DNA of 64,000 nt from Cryptomeria japonica (Eukaryota > Streptophyta > Pinopsida > Cupressales > Cupressaceae): contig NC_081408.1 in NCBI RefSeq assembly GCF_030272615.1, forward strand, positions 65,668,546 through 65,732,545, given 5' to 3'. How positions within the stretch are numbered: the stretch's first letter is position 1; each line of letters opens with the position of its first letter. A program made the position numbers and the translations under genes. The notes below the pieces were generated by a model. It was not told the origin of the DNA. It did no database searches and saw only the letters and a list, made by a program, of their open reading frames with translations. This document shows positions 47,158-59,457 of the stretch, piece by piece.

Positions 47158-49468
47158 TCTTGTCCCTTTTTGCATTTAACATCTTGTCACAGATTTGGTG
47201 TTTGAAGTTGCAGATCTAACGTTTTCAGCAATATTTTGATATTTTCATGTCTGCGCACTTTCGAATAGCATTTTCTATTTTCTGGCGCATCTGTGACCTT
47301 TGGAATCGCGTTTGTGTTATTGGCAATATTTAATTTTGTAGGTTCCAGAAAAGCGCGTCTGTTTTATAATGTCGCGTCTGTGATATTTTTATCCGCGTCT
47401 GTGTCCAGAAGACGCATCTGAGTTCTGTGGTTGTGTCTGTGTCTCACAGAACCGCGTCTGTGTCACCCAGTTGCGTCTGTGTTGAGGGTAATCACGTCTG
47501 TGATTCACCAGTTTCAAATTTTAGATTTTTTGATTCAGTTTTTGGATTTTGCATTTAGGGTTTCAGATCTGGTTTGTTTTGAGCTAACATTTTCAGATCT
47601 AGCTAACAAAATTGGTGCAGCTTGTCTTGGAAGCTAAATCATTTGGTTGAAGGCCCCTATTTTCACAAAGTCTTTTGGGTTTAAAATTTACCTAACTTGT
47701 GTGCTTGCAGGAAGGGGTGATTATTTGAAACAATCCAAACTACTAACAACTCTTTGTTGCAAGTCCTTGGCAAGGGTTTTTGGATTTTTATTGTGTGCCT
47801 TATTTTCATAGGCTAGCAAACACTTCAATTGGTGCACTAAAATTGAATCATTTTCTTTTGTGTCTTGAGAAATAGGCTCTTTTTGTTTAATCTTTAGAGG
47901 GCCTGTCTTCCTGTGTGGTCATTAGGACTACTGGTGAGAAGAGAACGACCCAAGTGGTAGCGAGGAAAACCCACCTCTTCCAAACCACTATAAACAAATG
48001 TATTCATGGTGAAAACTATCAATAACTTGTGCTGATTAGTTCATACCGACACTATGTCTCCCCATAAACCCGTTTGATCAAATTTATTTGATCAGTTGTA
48101 GGGCGTAACCCCTACCGGCTGGGAGCCTTCTGTATTTATAGAGCTGAAAGTGCCACATGTATAGCCACATGAGAAGATGCCCTTACTAGCACCTTTTTTT
48201 TTTAGAAGCCAAAATCCTTCTAGTTGTTGGGGTAGGAGGTCGGACCTTTGGTAGTGGCCCACAAACATACGGTTCTTAGTAGAGATACAAAGTTCGCCAT
48301 GGGAAGTTTTCGTGGGGACTGATGCTTGGCTGACCCGAGAAGTGAGTGATGAGGGTGGAGCCAGTGAGGTCAAGCATCTAAGTATCCACTCTAAATAGCG
48401 TAGCCTGGGGGGTAATACCCCATGTGGGATCAACAACTATTGTCTTGGCCATCCATAAGAATTGTGCTTGACTTATATTAAACATTCAAAACATTCAAGA
48501 CCAAACAGCAAAACATTGTGTCTTTTGTGTCTTCAAGTGTATGCAAAACATTTTTACATCAAACAATACACTTTTATTGGAGTCATTTTTGAGTCTAGAC
48601 ACTTGCAAACATTGAGTCTTAATCAACACTGTGTCCTCTTGTCACAAAAAAAAAAATAGTCAAACAGTCAGATTTGGTCACCACAAAACGACTTCACAGA
48701 TTGGAAAAAATTGCACAAATTTTACAAAAATGCATCTATGTCAGACATAATAGCATCTGTGTTGTATAACCGTGTCTATGAAGGGCAGAATCGCATTTGT
48801 GTTCCAACAGTCAACATTGCACTTGGCACAAAATCTCAGAAATGCGTCTATGTTAAATAGAGCCGTATCTATGTCGGGAAACCGCATCTGTGAAGTATAC
48901 AGGCGCGTCTGTGTTCAGAATTGAAAACTGTTACAGTCCAGCAAACAAACACAGTCAGTTTCAGAATTCTTGAGCTTCTTAGGTCATTTTTCCAGTGTTT
49001 CATTTAGTATTCAACCTGTCTTTGGGTCTCACAAAATCCATCATTGCTTCACATCTCACTTTACATTCACAATTTTCTAAACTTGAGTCAAAAGGTCACT
49101 TGCTTGTCCTCACTATACATTGTCAACACACTACATACAACAACACTTTGCTAAGTTGTCCCTCATCAAGGTTTCTTACCTTTGGGTCTCATTTGGTCTT
49201 ACTTAGAGTCAAGGTCAACTTATCGCATCAAGAAAAACTATCCTCTCTTTGGAAGTCACACCTACTCTACTACATACATACTTGGTCTTACACTTAGGAA
49301 ATTGCAAGTACACCTTAGATTCATTTACATTCCATCCAACTCTTGGTCTTCAATACTTTTTCCTTTTTTCATCTAGTCTCACACATCTTGGTCAATACCT
49401 AGTTCAAGGTTGAAACTCACCTTCAAAAATCTAGGAGAGAAACTAAAGAGGCTCAAGAGTCCACAAAC
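47158..49468 (+). other. 2.3-kb leader of element F with short repeated motif
   Basis: There is no trusted gene between the PBS and gag. It contains two clusters of a degenerate CGCGTCTGTG motif (about ten copies at 47275-47505, about eight at 48730-48915), and between them a region (47880-48450) with oligo-purine and palindromic stretches. The antisense frame at 48092-48436 has no recognised homology. The leader could hold packaging or translation signals; this is inference. Confidence 0.7.
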
Positions 49469-52400
49469 ATGAGTTCTTATGAGTATGACAATGATATCTT
49501 TTTCAATTCTGATCATACTACATTACCTGGCATGGATGCCTATAGAAACATTTCAAATGTTGAGAACATGGATGCTATAAACAACAATGCTACACATAAC
49601 GACAATATGGACAACTTTTCTGTACATTCAGCAGATGTGGAAGAATCCATTATGAATCCCCATTTCAATCAATTGGTTGAGGAAATAATGAGGAGGGATA
49701 GACAATACTTCTTACAAATGATGGCACAAAGTGGAGCCAAGATACCTCATGATTTTGACATGTCTCAAATAATGGAAAATCGACCTTTGCAACAACCTCA
49801 CTCCAACATGGATCAAAGGAGACCTAATAGTGGAGGAAATAGAGGACCACATATGGTACCTAAATCACCATCAGCTCTGCTTCAAAAACTAGAGGTCCCA
49901 CATACACATGGTCAGACATATGATACTCACCTTCGTAGACCATTATGGAAGTCTTATGGAGAAAAATATGCTCAATCACATATCAATGCTAAGGATCAAC
50001 CACCAAAGCAATGGGATATTCAAAGTCATGCTCAAAATTTGGACACAAGGAAACCCCATGTCAAATTTGGGGGCAATACAATAGAACATGACATGCCTGT
50101 AGAGTATGGTATACATGCACAAAATAGATATTGTATTCCTCAACATGAATCTATACCAAGTGGTCCACATACGTAGCATCATTATAGACCTCCTCCATAT
50201 GAACATGTGTATGATCAATATCATCCATATATGCAACATGCTCCCCCTCCAATGGGTACCTCAAACATAGGATATGGTCCAAGAAGTCGATCTCCACCTA
50301 AGAGTAGTTTGGAACAACAAATCAGGGACTTACAAAAGAAAATGGAGGACATAAATACACCAAAGCCAACATACACAATGAGAGACATATGTCCTTATCA
50401 ATTTGACAAGAGCATTCCAATGCCTCCTTTTCCTACACACTTTGTGATGCCTAAATTTGATAAGTATAGAGGAAAAGGGGATCCTAAGGCACACATAAGA
50501 CAATTTTTCACAGCTTGCATTGAGGTAGCAGCAGAAGAGACATATTTGATGAGATTATTCCCACAAAGCTTAGGTGATCAAGCTATGGAATGGTTCTCCC
50601 AACTCCCACCTAGTATTAAGTCATGGGGTGATCTAGCAGAGGCATTTATCCAACATTTCTCCTACAACATAGAGACAGACATATCAGTCACTACTTTGTG
50701 TAACACCAAGCAAAAAGATGGAGAGTCTGTTTCATCATTTTTACAAAGATGGAGGAATCTAGCTAGCAGATGCTCTTGTGAAATTCCACAAAAACAAATG
50801 GTAGAAATGTTCACCCAAAATGTTAACAAAGACATTGGCTATGATCTAAGAAAAGCTTGTTGGTCCACCTTCAAGGATGTTATTGAAAAAGGCTTAGCGA
50901 CAGAAAAGGTCCTAATTGAACAAGGAGTCATTAAGATATTCAAGGAAAACAAAGATGACTTTAAAGGAAAAGACAAGCCAAGATTTTGGAATAAAAACAA
51001 GAACACAGTCAATGATGGTGTTGTTGATGCCAACACAGTGCGACCCAAAGTCATCTTTTTGGGATCAAGTTCTACAAACAATCAAGTGAATACTCAAACA
51101 ACTTTTAGATCACGAAGGAAGTATGCCCCATTGGGAGAACCACTTGAATCAGTTTTCAAGAAGCTTGTGGCAAACAAGGTAATCACTATTCCAGATGTTC
51201 CTCCATATGAACCAAAGGTTAAACTAAATTGGTGGAATGATGATGAGTATTGTGAATTTCATAAGAGCAAGGATCATAAGACAGGAAATTGTCATCGACT
51301 GAAGAACATCATACAAGATCTCATTGATAGAGGTGACATTGAGATTGAGGGACATTCGTCTAATCAAGAACATGAAATGTTTAAGGAACCATTCCCAAAA
51401 CATGACAAGGGAAAAGCTAAAGCCACAGAGGATCAAACCAACTATACCAAAGCATCTTACAACTATGATTCAACCATCAATCACATCTCGATGGACAATT
51501 ATGTCTCTACCATTATCATCAAGGACAAAGCATCTGAGAATTCTACTCGAAGACCCAGGATTGTCTTAAAAGGTGTTGGATCTTCTTCTGAACCTACCTC
51601 TAAATGTCATGTTACAACCCGCCAAGGTAAAATCACTTTGCAAGGTGCTCCAAATAAAAACACCACTTCTTCATCAACCAAACCTGGGTATGATCTTGTA
51701 GAACAACTAGGGAAGACACCCGCGCTCATCTCCATCCTTGAGATATTATGCATATCTCCTACACATAAAGCCATTCTTGACAAAATCTTGAGAGATACTA
51801 TTGTTCCTAATGATCTGAACATGGACCAGTTGCAAGCCATGGTGGGATACCTTCCCATTCCACATTCACTTACTTTCACAGAAGCCGATGACGCCTCCGT
51901 AAGTCAGCCACATAATGCACCATTACACATTGAAGCCTTCATACACAAACATCGAATAAAAAGAGTCCTGATAGATGGAGGAGAAGGTCTAAACATTTGC
52001 ACATTAAGCACTATTACACAATTGGGATATTCGGATAAAGCTGTGAATTCTACAAACAAAACCACCATTAAAGCATATGATGACAAAGAGCGTTCATCCA
52101 AGGGCACAGTCACCTTACCTCTCAAAGTTGGGCCAGTTACAAAGGATGTGGTTTGTCAAGTCCTGGATTTAAATCTCACTTATAACATATTGCTAGGACG
52201 TCCTTGGATTCATGAAATGAGGGTAGTCCCATCCACATATCACAAATGCATTAAGTTTCCTCATAATGGAGTGGAAGTAACAGTTAATGGTGATCCTAAT
52301 CCATTCATATACTGCAATAACCTGAAATCAAAGACTGAGACCATCACTCCCAGTAATTGTGAGGTTGTTCCTTCGTCGGCATACATTGATCCTGAGTCAT

Positions 52401-55400
52401 TAAAACCTTCAACATCAAAACAAGGTGAGCTTAAAGGCAAGTTTTAGGACAAAGGCATGGGGGAATATACTTTAAATCAGACCATGTACTTATGACAAGT
52501 CATGAGTTCCCCAAAAGAATATGGAAGACCACATCCTAACAAACAAATCTCCATCAGGATGCTCAAATGGGACCCTACTACCTTTCAAAAATGGGGTGAA
52601 CTAGAAGAGGAAGATTTATACCAAATGCTTTTCAGGGACAATGAAGAGGAAACACAAGACCACATCAATCTACCATGTGAGAAATATGGCAAAGGCTTCA
52701 AAATTCTACCAAAATTTGGGTATGATGGAAAAAGCCCTCTGGGGTTACGAAAGGAAGGCATCATTGAACCTTTACAACCTGAATTGACTTTCAAGAAGGA
52801 ACGCTCGAAAGGACTTGGTTTCTTAACTTCCAAGGTCCACACCAAAAGGACAGAAGAAGCCTTACAAATCAAAGCTGCCAAAATGCAACAAGAGGATCAC
52901 TATTCCATAGATTCTAACGAATAGGAATGGGGTTCAGACAAGTCTTCCAATGACTACAAGCTCATTGAGGTATTCAGAGAGACAGAGGAACCCACAGAAG
53001 AAGAGGAATTTTATAACAAGTTTAGAGTTGGTCAAGAAACAACCCATGAGGATTCCACAAAGTCCTTGTCTCAAGGTTCTAGGTTGAAATCACATAGGAT
53101 GAGAACACCTGTCCCGGAATGCGCTATTAGTGATGATAATTTGGATTTTCTTGTGATCAAGACTGATGAGGAGAGTGCTATCGATGACCTCGATAATTAC
53201 CTTGACATACCTGAATATAACTGCATCTTCACTCTTAGCCCCACTGACTTCGAAGACATTAATGGCCTTCCCCTTGTTCACCACCAACTCATTGACTGGG
53301 ATCATGAAGGACCTGCACAGTATGACACATTCCAAAATGATGAATCTTTTATTGACTACTTGGGGATACGGGATGCTCTTCCCCCTAGAGACCATAAAGT
53401 GGGATACACTATAGAACTCAATAGCGTGGCATATTTTGGTGAGGGTGTCAGACCTTCCAGTTGCAAAAATGTGAAAATAAGAACAAATCAAAGGTCTTAT
53501 GGCGAAAACCACACTGTGGCACTGTCTGACCTCAAAAAAGTAAAAAGAAAGGACATATCTGAGGGTGAAAACCTCTCTGAGGCACCCAAAGATGGAAGGC
53601 TCGACATTCTCCCAGCATCATATGAGGAAAAGTCATCCATGTTGGTAGAGGAGACTATGAAAAGAAACATTGGTATAGAAGAGGTTCCACACAACATACT
53701 CCTAGCTCAATCATTGACAGAGTCCGAAAGGTCAAAATTCATAAGTTTCTTCAAAGAATGACAAATCAACTTTGCCTGGTCATACGCTAATATGCCTAGA
53801 TTAGATCTGGATTTGGTAATGCATCATTTAATAGTCAAACCGGGGGCAAAACCAGTAAAATAGAAATTAATAAAAATGCATCCACAAGTGGCATTACTAG
53901 TCAAAGCAGAACTTGAGAAGTTATTGGATGTCGGATTCATACGCCCAATTGATTATCCCAAATGGATCTCCAACTTAGTGCCTATCAGTAAACCAGATCG
54001 CAACATCAAAATTTGCATAGATTTCAGAGACATCAACAAAGTTTGTCCAAAGAATGACTTCCCATTACCAAATATTGACTTGATTGTTGATCTCACAGCA
54101 GGTCATGAAATGTTATCATTGATGGATGGATTCTCTGGTTATAATCAAATAAGGATCGCACCCGAGGATAAAAACAAAACATCATTTACTTGTCCGGGGG
54201 GAACTTTCTGCTGGAATGTCATGCCCTTCGAGCTAAAAAATGCAGGTGCGACATATCAAAGAGCCATGACTACTATCTTTCATGATCTCATGCACGTAAC
54301 CATGGAAGATTATGTTGATGACCTCTTGGGCAAATCAATAGACAGAAATACACATTTGGACATACTTTTAGTTGCCTTTGATCGGTTGGAAAAATACAAA
54401 GTAAAATTAAACCCTAAGAAATGTGTCTTTGGAGTAACCTCTGGGAAGCTCCTAGGATTCATTGTATCCAAAAGAGGAATTGAAGCAGATCCAGCAAAAG
54501 TCAAAGCTATTTTGGAAATGCAACCACCAAGAAATATCAGTCAACTTTGATCCTTACAAGGCAGACTCCAGTCCATTCGCAGATTCATAGCACAACTGGC
54601 AGATAAGTGTAATCCTTTTCAACACCTACTACATAAAAACATCAAATTTAAATGGGATGACAACTATCAACAGGCTTTCCAGGCACTCAAAGATTATCTT
54701 CTAAATCCACCAGTTCTGATGCCACCAGTTCCAAATCAACCACTGTTATTATACATTTCAGCTACTCCAACAGCATATGGGGCACTCTTAGCGCAACAAA
54801 TTGTTGAAGGCAAGGAAAAAGCAGTATATTATATCAGTTGCACATTGGTCGGATATGAGCTAAACTACACACCAATTGAGCACGCATGCCTCGCTGTGGT
54901 CTTTGCTTCACAAAAATTACGACATTACATGCTTACTCATAAGACAAAGTTAGTTGCAAGGATAGACCCATTGAAATACCTTTTCAATAAGGCACCACTT
55001 ACTAGGCGACTAGCCAAATGGGTAATGATATTGAGTGAATTCCACATCGAGTATGTGGATAGAAAAGCAATAAAAGGACAAGCCATCGTAGATCTATTAG
55101 CAGATACTCCCATGATAGATGATGTTCCTCTAAGTTCAAAATTTCTAGATGAATCCATTTTGACAATGTCACATGCAAAGCCATGGCAACTGTACTTTGA
55201 CAGCTCATATACATAGCATGGGGCAGGAGCTAGCATCCTCTTTATAACTCCTCAAGGAGATTCTATACCAAAATCATACCACTTATCATTTCCTTCAACT
55301 AAAAATATAGCAGAATATGAGGCATTAACAACAGGATTACGAATTGCAGTTCAATGGAAGATCCAGGAACTTTGTGTTTTTGGAGACTCCCAACTTGTCA

Positions 55401-56932
55401 TCCATCAAGCAACTAATGATTATCAAACTAAATATGAAAAGTTAATGCCTTATAAACAAATGGTGGATGACCTGAAACAACACTTCACAAAGATAGACTT
55501 TGAACAGATACCAAGAGAGAAGAATCGTGCCGCAGATGCCATGGCTACAATTGCTTCACTGATCGATCTACCTCCAAACGAGACCTGCTATGAGTTCTTG
55601 GTGGATAACCTTTTGGTCCCTTCATATGAGATTAGGCCTACTGAGATTTTATGCATTGTCAGTCCTGAATCCCAGTTATATGGTTCCATTTTCACATACC
55701 TACAAGACAATACTTTACCTCCTGATCTATCAAATAACCAACGTCGCACTTTCATTCACCAATCCTCTCGATATGTCATTTTAGCTGATATTCTATATTG
55801 ACGAGGTCTAGATGGCACTCTTCTTAGATGTTTAGAAAGAGATGAAGCTCAGATTGCGTTATGGGAAGTGCATGAAGGGATATGTGGTCCACATGCTAGT
55901 GGTCCTACCTTGGCCAAGAAACTCATCAGGACTGGATATTACTGGCCCAATATGGAGAAAGACTCATACCAGTTTGTCAAGAAATGTAAGCAGTGTCAAA
56001 TTCATGGAGATCTCATACATGCGCCAGCACAAGAACTTCAATCGCTTGCATCTCCTTGGCCCTTTTGTCAATGGGGACTCAATCTCATAGGCAAGATTCA
56101 CCCTCCTTCTTCCAATGGTCATAAATTCATTATCACTGCCACAGAGTATTTTACAAAATGGATTGAGGTCGTGCCTCTCACACAAGTTACTGGAAAACAA
56201 ATTGCTACATTCATCCTCAACTATATCATTTGCTGGTACGGTATTCCTGTTTCCCTTATCACTAATAACGGGCGTCCCTTCAAAAATCCGGATGTTCGTG
56301 AACTCTGTGACCACTTCCATATTGCCCACCGTTTCTCCACACCATATTACACCCAAGGCAATGGCCAAGCTGAGGCGTCTAACAAAACAATCCTTAAAAT
56401 CCTAAAGAAGATAGTCGATGATGCTAGCCGTAATTGGCATATTCAACTTAATCCTGCACTTTGGGCCTACCGCACAAGTGTCCGTACACCCACAAGAGCT
56501 ACACCCTATTCACTAGTCTATGGTTTTGAAGCCATCTTGCCTATTGAGGTTGAGCTACCCTCTTTATGGGTCTCTTTGCAAAACATCATCAGTGATGAAG
56601 ACTATAGGGTCTCTCGCTTACAAGAACTGGAACTATTGGATGAACGAAGATAAATTTCTTTTAGTCATCTCAAAGCTTACCAACAACGAATGAGTCACAA
56701 CTACAATCACAAGGTCGAGCCTCACACATTTGAGGTGGGTGACTTGGTTCTCACAGAAAATCCTAAAAATCAACAAAATAGAGAAAAGAAGGCCAAGTTC
56801 GAACCAAACTGGCTTGGTCCTTACATTATTATAGCAGCATATGGATCTGGTGCATATCAGCTCTCAACTACAGAAGGTGAACCTTTGGAGGATCCTATCA
56901 ACAACATGCACCTTCGCAGGTTCTATGCATAG
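49469..56932 (+). pseudogene. gag-pol: Ty3/gypsy Gag-Pol of element F, one 2487-codon frame with stops
   Basis: Starts MSSYEYDNDIFF at 49469; final stop at 56930-56932. It is a single frame with about ten stops (50174, 52445, 52493, 52922, 53759, 53861, 54548, 55214, 55799, 56651). Order: Gag (50390-50930), zinc motif CEFHKSKDHKTGNC (51250-51292), protease with LIDGGEG (Asp at 51974), G-patch-like segment YGKGFKILPKFGYDG (52682-52726), RT with YVDDL (54311), degenerate RNase H (54740-54940), archaeal-type RNase H with LYFDSS, AEYEAL, GDSQLVI and RAADAMA (55190-55560), integrase with HHCC finger (55866-56000). Two integrase Asp positions are Asn (56081, 56264); the Glu (GQAEASNK) is kept. There is no chromodomain. 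The order fits the Tat lineage. Confidence 0.92.
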
Positions 56933-57651
56933 CTCTTTGAAATATCCAAAAATTCAAAAAATTTCAAAAATACAAAAAAATTATAAAACAAAAAAATCGT
57001 TACTTGGTGAAAACCTGGCAAATAGGCACCTTGTGACACAAAAAAAATCAAAAAATTGAAAAAAGTAAAGAGAAATAATTTCGTCCAATGGTTAAAACCA
57101 CTTTGGTGGCACCCTGGGTAAGTACCACGGTGAAAACTGGGTCACCAGCGCCATGTGTAGAGACATTGCTCCTCCCTCCTTCAGGATTCACTTTCATCCT
57201 TTCGCTTTGCACACACTCACAACCTATTTGTTCATAATAAACTTACCCATTCCCATCATGGCTTGTTATTGATCTACCCAAGATTGGTTAGCCATTCATA
57301 ATAAACCTTCATTTTCCTCCCTTTCCATCCATAATAAACCAGATCCTATCTATGGCTAAGGCAAATCCTACGTTTAGTGATGGGTGTGGAACTGAGAACA
57401 TCACATGTTTCGAGGAGTACAGTTTCTTCCAGCTTCCTTCAATCTATCTGTGCACAATCCGCAATAAAGCAACATTTGCATCACAGATCCGCAATAAAGT
57501 TCCATCTTCTCCACAATAAAGTATCAGTTTCATGGATTCAGTCAGTTTCAGATGAGACACAACAGCAACAATGGGCTTCAACAAATCAAATCTTTCAACA
57601 GACTCAGACAACATATGGTTCAGTGCTATCTATCCATTCTGTGAAAGTAAA
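56933..57651 (+). other. 3' non-coding region of element F up to the G insertion
   Basis: It starts with an A-rich stretch (56940-57070), then non-coding sequence containing six AATAAA hexamers (57236, 57300, 57333, 57463, 57493, 57515) embedded in 'cataataaac' and 'gcaataaag' repeats. No gene is visible. F continues to the right of G, outside the window. Confidence 0.65.
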
Positions 57652-58900
57652 TGTAGCATCCTAAAATTGCGACACTTGCAATTTTGATCACATTTGGGTC
57701 TTCACGATGGCGATGCAACACTGAACCTGAATGGAGACCCCAAAACTTGTTCATGACATCAAAAACTGCATTTTTTTAGCACCCTGGCCTGATCCTCCTT
57801 GCACCCTGCTGTCGCGGGAGGTGGGACCATGGCGCCCAGTGCCCTGGTCCTTTAGGACTAGGGCGCCCAGCGCCCTGGTCCCCCAGGACCATGGCGCCCA
57901 GTGCCCTGGTCCTTGGCACTATTTTTGGGCCCGGTCTCTTTTGGGTCTCGGGTCTTTATGTTTGCAAATTGGAAAATAATCTTCCTAGGTCGGCCTAAGG
58001 TTGAAAAAATCAGTCTTTTAACCCTAATTGATAAGTATATAAACTACATTTCGTCTCCCATTTTGGTAGATGGAAAAAAGGCGGAAGCGATACTCAAACA
58101 TTCAAGCATTCAAGCATTCAAGCATTCCTTCAAGCAATTGATCATTCTAAGTCTCCATTCAAGGCTAAGTGTTGCATTCAAGACAAGGATTCAACCATTG
58201 AAGAGGAGATTACATACAACATACAACATGCAACATCTACACCTTCGCATGTAAGAATACAAACATTCTTACAACAAGGTACTAGTACTTGTTTTACATT
58301 ACAATCATTTACATTTACAACATTCTCATTTCTTGGTTAATTCCAAAACTGAGGTTTGACCTAAGGGAAAACCCCTAATCCCTAACCCCCCAATCGTCCT
58401 CTCTTTTCTGTGTGTAGGTTGCAGGTACGCAGCTGTAATTGAAGATCTGGAATCCTTGTGCAGAGACGAACAGGTCCTCCTTCATTTCGCGGATTTTTCA
58501 GAGGACCGTGTGCATGACGGGTGCCATCGTCCCATCAACTTTCACTCAAATTTGTAGGACAGTGTCATCTCAACATTTTACTACTAATTCCAGGTCCGCA
58601 GCTTCATCCCATATTCCTATCTCTGTTTATAAGTGAATCTTTCTCACTTTTCATGCGTTCCTAGCTTAATCCTTCTATCTACATTCTTCACAAAAGAGGG
58701 TAGCCTTACTGTTTCAACCCTTGAAACTCATTTAGAATCCAATCTTATATTGTGTGGGATTGGATCTTGTGAGTTTCAACCCCTCTTTTGAATGTAAAGT
58801 CTCCCCTAAGTGAAAACCGTCAACCCTAGTGACCTCCTTCCCCTCTCCTCGGAGTGGTGGGGGGAACACTTGGGGTTTGCTCACGATTTTCCACTTTACA
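57652..58900 (+). mobile_element. 5' LTR of element G
   Basis: 1249 bp, TGTAGCATCCTAAAA...CACTTTACA, and the start is matched by the 3' LTR at 63570. TATATAAA box at 58036-58043, with its counterpart at 63923-63930. It contains a GC-rich 31-bp repeat (57824-57916) and an 'attcaagc' short repeat (58096-58133). Confidence 0.9.
57824..57916 (+). repeat. 31-bp tandem repeat, three copies, in the G LTR
   Basis: Units begin GGACCATGGCGCCCAGTGCC (57824), GGACTAGGGCGCCC (57855) and GGACCATGGCGCCC (57886). The 3' LTR has only two units (63742-63803). Confidence 0.9.
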
Positions 58901-58903
58901 TTT

Positions 58904-58920
58904 TGGTGAACCTGACATGA
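58904..58920 (+). promoter_or_regulatory. Primer binding site of element G
   Basis: TGGTGAACCTGACATGA, three bases after the LTR end; the tRNA is not identified. Confidence 0.8.
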
Positions 58921-59457
58921 ACATCCTTTCTGATTATTCATGGTTAGATCTAAAAATTGGATGCCTTGATTACATTTCCATGTTTGATATTTTGCAAAGT
59001 TTAGAGGTTAATTGCATAAAAACCCTAAATTTTCTTTTTAGTAATTAAGCTTGTGAAATGTCTAATTGTTAATGCTTGTTTCAGATCTACCCTTCTATTA
59101 CAAATTGTCAATTCATATTTGTGCTTTAATTTTGAAAATTAAGTGGTTAAGTGTCAAAACCCTAATTTTTAAAACCCTCTTGATTCAACCTTTGACCGAC
59201 AATTTCACTGATCAAAACATCTCCAAATCAGCTGTAACTTTGGATTCTGCAACAAAATCATAATAACTTTCATCCCTGAAAATTTCAAAAAAAGTTGCGA
59301 GGACTGTGTGCACTCCGGGCGCCACGGTCCCTGACATTTTTTCCAAAATTTTGGGAGATTGTCATGATTGCATTTAAGAGCCTAAATCTAGGAGATTGGC
59401 TGATTTTACTAAAATTTGCTACCTCTAAATTCAAAATTTTCTCTCTCTCTTTAGTGC
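58921..59457 (+). other. Leader of element G
   Basis: 537 bases between PBS and gag. It holds 'aaaaccctaa'-type repeats and a CT run before the gag ATG. No gene is visible. Confidence 0.6.

Noticed and set aside
48092-48436. Minus-strand frame of about 114 codons in the F leader
   Set aside because: It is antisense to the element's transcription, has no recognised motif, and lies in non-coding leader; open by chance as far as I can tell.
57731-57979. Small frame in the G LTR (and its copy at 63649-63885)
   Set aside because: It runs through the 31-bp GC-rich repeat, which is open by composition; the two LTR copies differ in unit number and the frame is not conserved at its end.
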